This document shows, one piece after another, positions 63,041-64,000 of a stretch of DNA of 64,000 nucleotides. Under the pieces are notes generated by a model. It made no database searches. It saw nothing but the letters and a program-made list of their open reading frames with translations, and had not been told where the DNA came from. This stretch comes from Saliphagus infecundisoli. GTDB lineage: Archaea; Halobacteriota; Halobacteria; Halobacteriales; Natrialbaceae. Position numbers and translations under genes: made by a program. The DNA lies in the NCBI RefSeq assembly GCF_020177375.1, contig NZ_JAIWHV010000006.1:1-64000 (forward strand), in the 5' to 3' direction. Positions within the stretch are counted from its first letter, which is position 1. Each line of letters starts with the position of its first letter.

Positions 63041-63301
63041 GTGACCAGGGAGCCGACGATCGCCGACTGCACGAGCGGGGGCGACGGCGACGAGGAGTCC
63101 AGGACCGATACGGAAGGGGACGAATCCCGACGGCGGGCATCGACGACGGGCGGCCGGGAGGGGAGCGATCCGGATGCCGCCGAGCCCGCGCGAGCGACGT
63201 ACGGATGGGGCTCGTACGACTGTGCCCGCTGTGGGTCGGCGACCGAGCGAGTTTGGAGGGGCGAGGAGGGAGTCGTCTGCTCGGACTGCAAGGAGTGGTA
63301 A
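63041..63301 (+). CDS. Zinc-ribbon small protein (DUF7573-like)
   Basis: 86 residues from GTG 63041. An acidic, Ser/Arg-rich disordered N-terminus (1-50) precedes a single zinc ribbon, WGSYDCARCGSATERVWRGEEGVVCSDCKEW, with two CxxC pairs. This matches the small haloarchaeal DUF7573 family in my memory. The function is unknown. Immediately downstream begins the IS200/IS605-like remnant (63305). Confidence 0.75.
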   Translation: MTREPTIADCTSGGDGDEESRTDTEGDESRRRASTTGGREGSDPDAAEPARATYGWGSYDCARCGSATERVWRGEEGVVCSDCKEW

Positions 63302-63304
63302 ACT

Positions 63305-63327
63305 GCCTCGGGGTCAAGCCCCGAGGC
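63305..63327. repeat. Right-end hairpin of an IS200/IS605-like remnant
   Basis: GCCTCGGGG (63305-63313), loop TCAAG, CCCCGAGGC (63319-63327): a perfect 9-bp stem. It lies 27-49 nt beyond the stop of the TnpB fragment, on the 3' side, where IS200/IS605 elements carry their right-end hairpin and the omega RNA ends. Confidence 0.55.
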
Positions 63328-63353
63328 TTTCGCGTGGGCTCCCGTTCTATGCC

Positions 63354-63851
63354 TCAACAGAGGTAGGGGGGGACGTACTCCCCACTCACGTTCAACGTCC
63401 CGCGATTCAAGCGCACGTCTACGGGTGCGCCTCCGTCGGCTGCGTTTTGCCGCCGGCGGAGATACCGGAAACCGATGTTCTTCGCCGCATTGTAATCCGC
63501 GTGGTTCTGATACCCGCACTTTAAGCACTCGAAGTGCTCGCTATCACGGTTGTCCTCGTGGGTCCAGCCGCACGTCGAGCACCGTTGGGACGTATGGTTT
63601 GGCGGGACTTGGGCAGCTTCGACGCCGTGCTCTGCCGCCTTGTACTCGACATATTGGAACAATCGACGGAACGCCCACACGTGTTGCCACGTCGCCTGCG
63701 GGATGTTCTCGCGGATGTGTGTTAGGTCCACGTTCGGGAGTGTGATAGTCTGAGAACGGAGGTTTGTGTCGAGTATCGACGCGCTTCCTCCCCGAGGTCG
63801 AGCCTCGGGGCATCCGCGCTGTGTTTTCTGTGAACCCCCGAAAACCGGCAA
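63354..63851 (-). pseudogene. tnpB: IS200/IS605-family TnpB (RNA-guided nuclease), C-terminal fragment
   Basis: The open frame is 165 residues, of which the last about 120 are TnpB-like: LTHIRENI at the start, then [15 protein letters not shown] and [17 protein letters not shown]. This includes the zinc-finger CxxC pairs and the RuvC-III Asp, ending [12 protein letters not shown]. The fragment starts just after the RuvC-II Glu region, so the RuvC-I Asp and the N-terminal two-thirds are missing. The first about 43 residues are not TnpB-like and overlap a hairpin at 63790-63810. TnpA is absent. It cannot cut DNA. Confidence 0.8.
63790..63810. repeat. Second hairpin of the TnpB remnant, matching the first
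   Basis: CCCCGAGG (63790-63797), loop TCGAG, CCTCGGGG (63803-63810): a perfect 8-bp stem whose arms match those of the hairpin at 63305-63327. It lies upstream of the truncated TnpB region, so the remnant is bounded by two related hairpins, as a deletion derivative or a hybrid of two elements. Confidence 0.5.
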
Positions 63852-63883
63852 GTGCAGGCAGTTTCGCGGCGATACCCCCAGAA

Positions 63884-63892
63884 CATTTATGA
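63884..63892 (+). promoter_or_regulatory. TATA element for the cold-shock gene
   Basis: CATTTATGA lies 27-35 nt before the ATG at 63919 and matches an archaeal TATA box for a leaderless mRNA. Confidence 0.45.
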
Positions 63893-63918
63893 GGTTGTCC
63901 GGAGTTTATGCGGACGCA

Positions 63919-64000
63919 ATGGCGCAAGGTACGGTCGCGTTCTTCAACGACACGGGCGGTTACGGGTTCATCGAGACGGACGACGCGGACGACGACGTCT
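63919..64000 (+). CDS. cspA: Cold-shock domain protein, N-terminal part (runs off the window)
   Basis: The visible 27 residues read MAQGTVAFFNDTGGYGFIET and on to DDADDDV. This is the start of a cold-shock domain: the first strand GTVAFFN and the RNP-1-like GGYGFI are present. Haloarchaea carry several such small single-stranded nucleic-acid-binding proteins. Only the first third is in the window. It follows directly after the TnpB remnant. Confidence 0.9.
   Translation, partial: MAQGTVAFFNDTGGYGFIETDDADDDV

Noticed and set aside
63721-63851. First about 43 residues of the TnpB frame as part of TnpB
   Set aside because: They do not resemble TnpB and overlap the second hairpin; they are an open-frame extension over the deletion junction.

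Overview
The window is a high-GC chromosomal segment from a haloarchaeon (class Halobacteria). The proteins are strongly acidic. Archaeal information-processing genes are abundant: Rad50-Mre11, PAN proteasomal ATPase, SRP54, aMBF1, TiaS, Cbf5 and an RFC-type clamp-loader subunit. Many genes have a TATA element about 25-30 nt before the start codon and little or no leader. One tRNA-Arg carries an archaeal bulge-helix-bulge intron. The species cannot be named from the sequence alone.

Layout: 1-655 holds remnants of ISH3-type transposons. 801-8500 carries small haloarchaeal proteins, the mre11-rad50 operon, a small winged-helix gene and pan. 8613-13890 holds the GMP synthase amidotransferase subunit, HMG-CoA reductase, a zinc-ribbon protein, an S9 peptidase and a cupin. 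13919-14678 is an AT-rich frameshifted gene beside the intron-containing tRNA-Arg(TCT). 14772-24905 has UPF0200/UPF0201, SRP54, KDPG aldolase, PurF, a flippase, a DUF420 protein, a glycerophosphodiesterase and an MFS transporter. 25039-32549 has tRNA-Leu(GAG), aMBF1, PabC-like and VOC proteins, an HTH/membrane pair, an HtrA lipoprotein and a DRG GTPase. 32608-42101 has a large permease, an oxidoreductase, TiaS, an ADP-forming acyl-CoA synthetase with a DRTGG partner, an SDR and a regulator. 42460-47522 has a beta-sandwich repeat protein and the cytochrome oxidase genes (II, and a I+III fusion). 47797-53804 has adk, DUF106, cmk, cbf5 and tRNA-Pro(GGG), with an inverted pilin/bactofilin-like gene inserted after adk. 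53920-62939 has a clamp-loader subunit, a surface protein, RNase Z, EngB, a NUDIX-eIF2B fusion and the F420 genes cofE-mer. 63041-64000 has a zinc-ribbon protein, a degenerate TnpB element and the start of a cold-shock gene.

Functional themes are DNA break repair (Mre11-Rad50), protein turnover and targeting (PAN, SRP54, HtrA), tRNA/rRNA processing (TiaS, Cbf5, RNase Z), nucleotide synthesis (PurF, GuaA subunit, Adk, Cmk), isoprenoid lipid synthesis (HMGR), aerobic respiration (CoxB/CoxAC) and F420/C1 metabolism (CofE-Mer). No phage, CRISPR array, integrase or defence island was found. The most unusual items are the pilin/bactofilin gene splitting a conserved archaeal cluster, an RFC-like subunit with degenerate ATPase motifs, the NUDIX-eIF2B fusion, 11-bp tandem repeats before htrA, a wHTH-pan intergenic palindrome, a gene broken by two identical G-run deficits, and a decayed TnpB locus bounded by paired hairpins.
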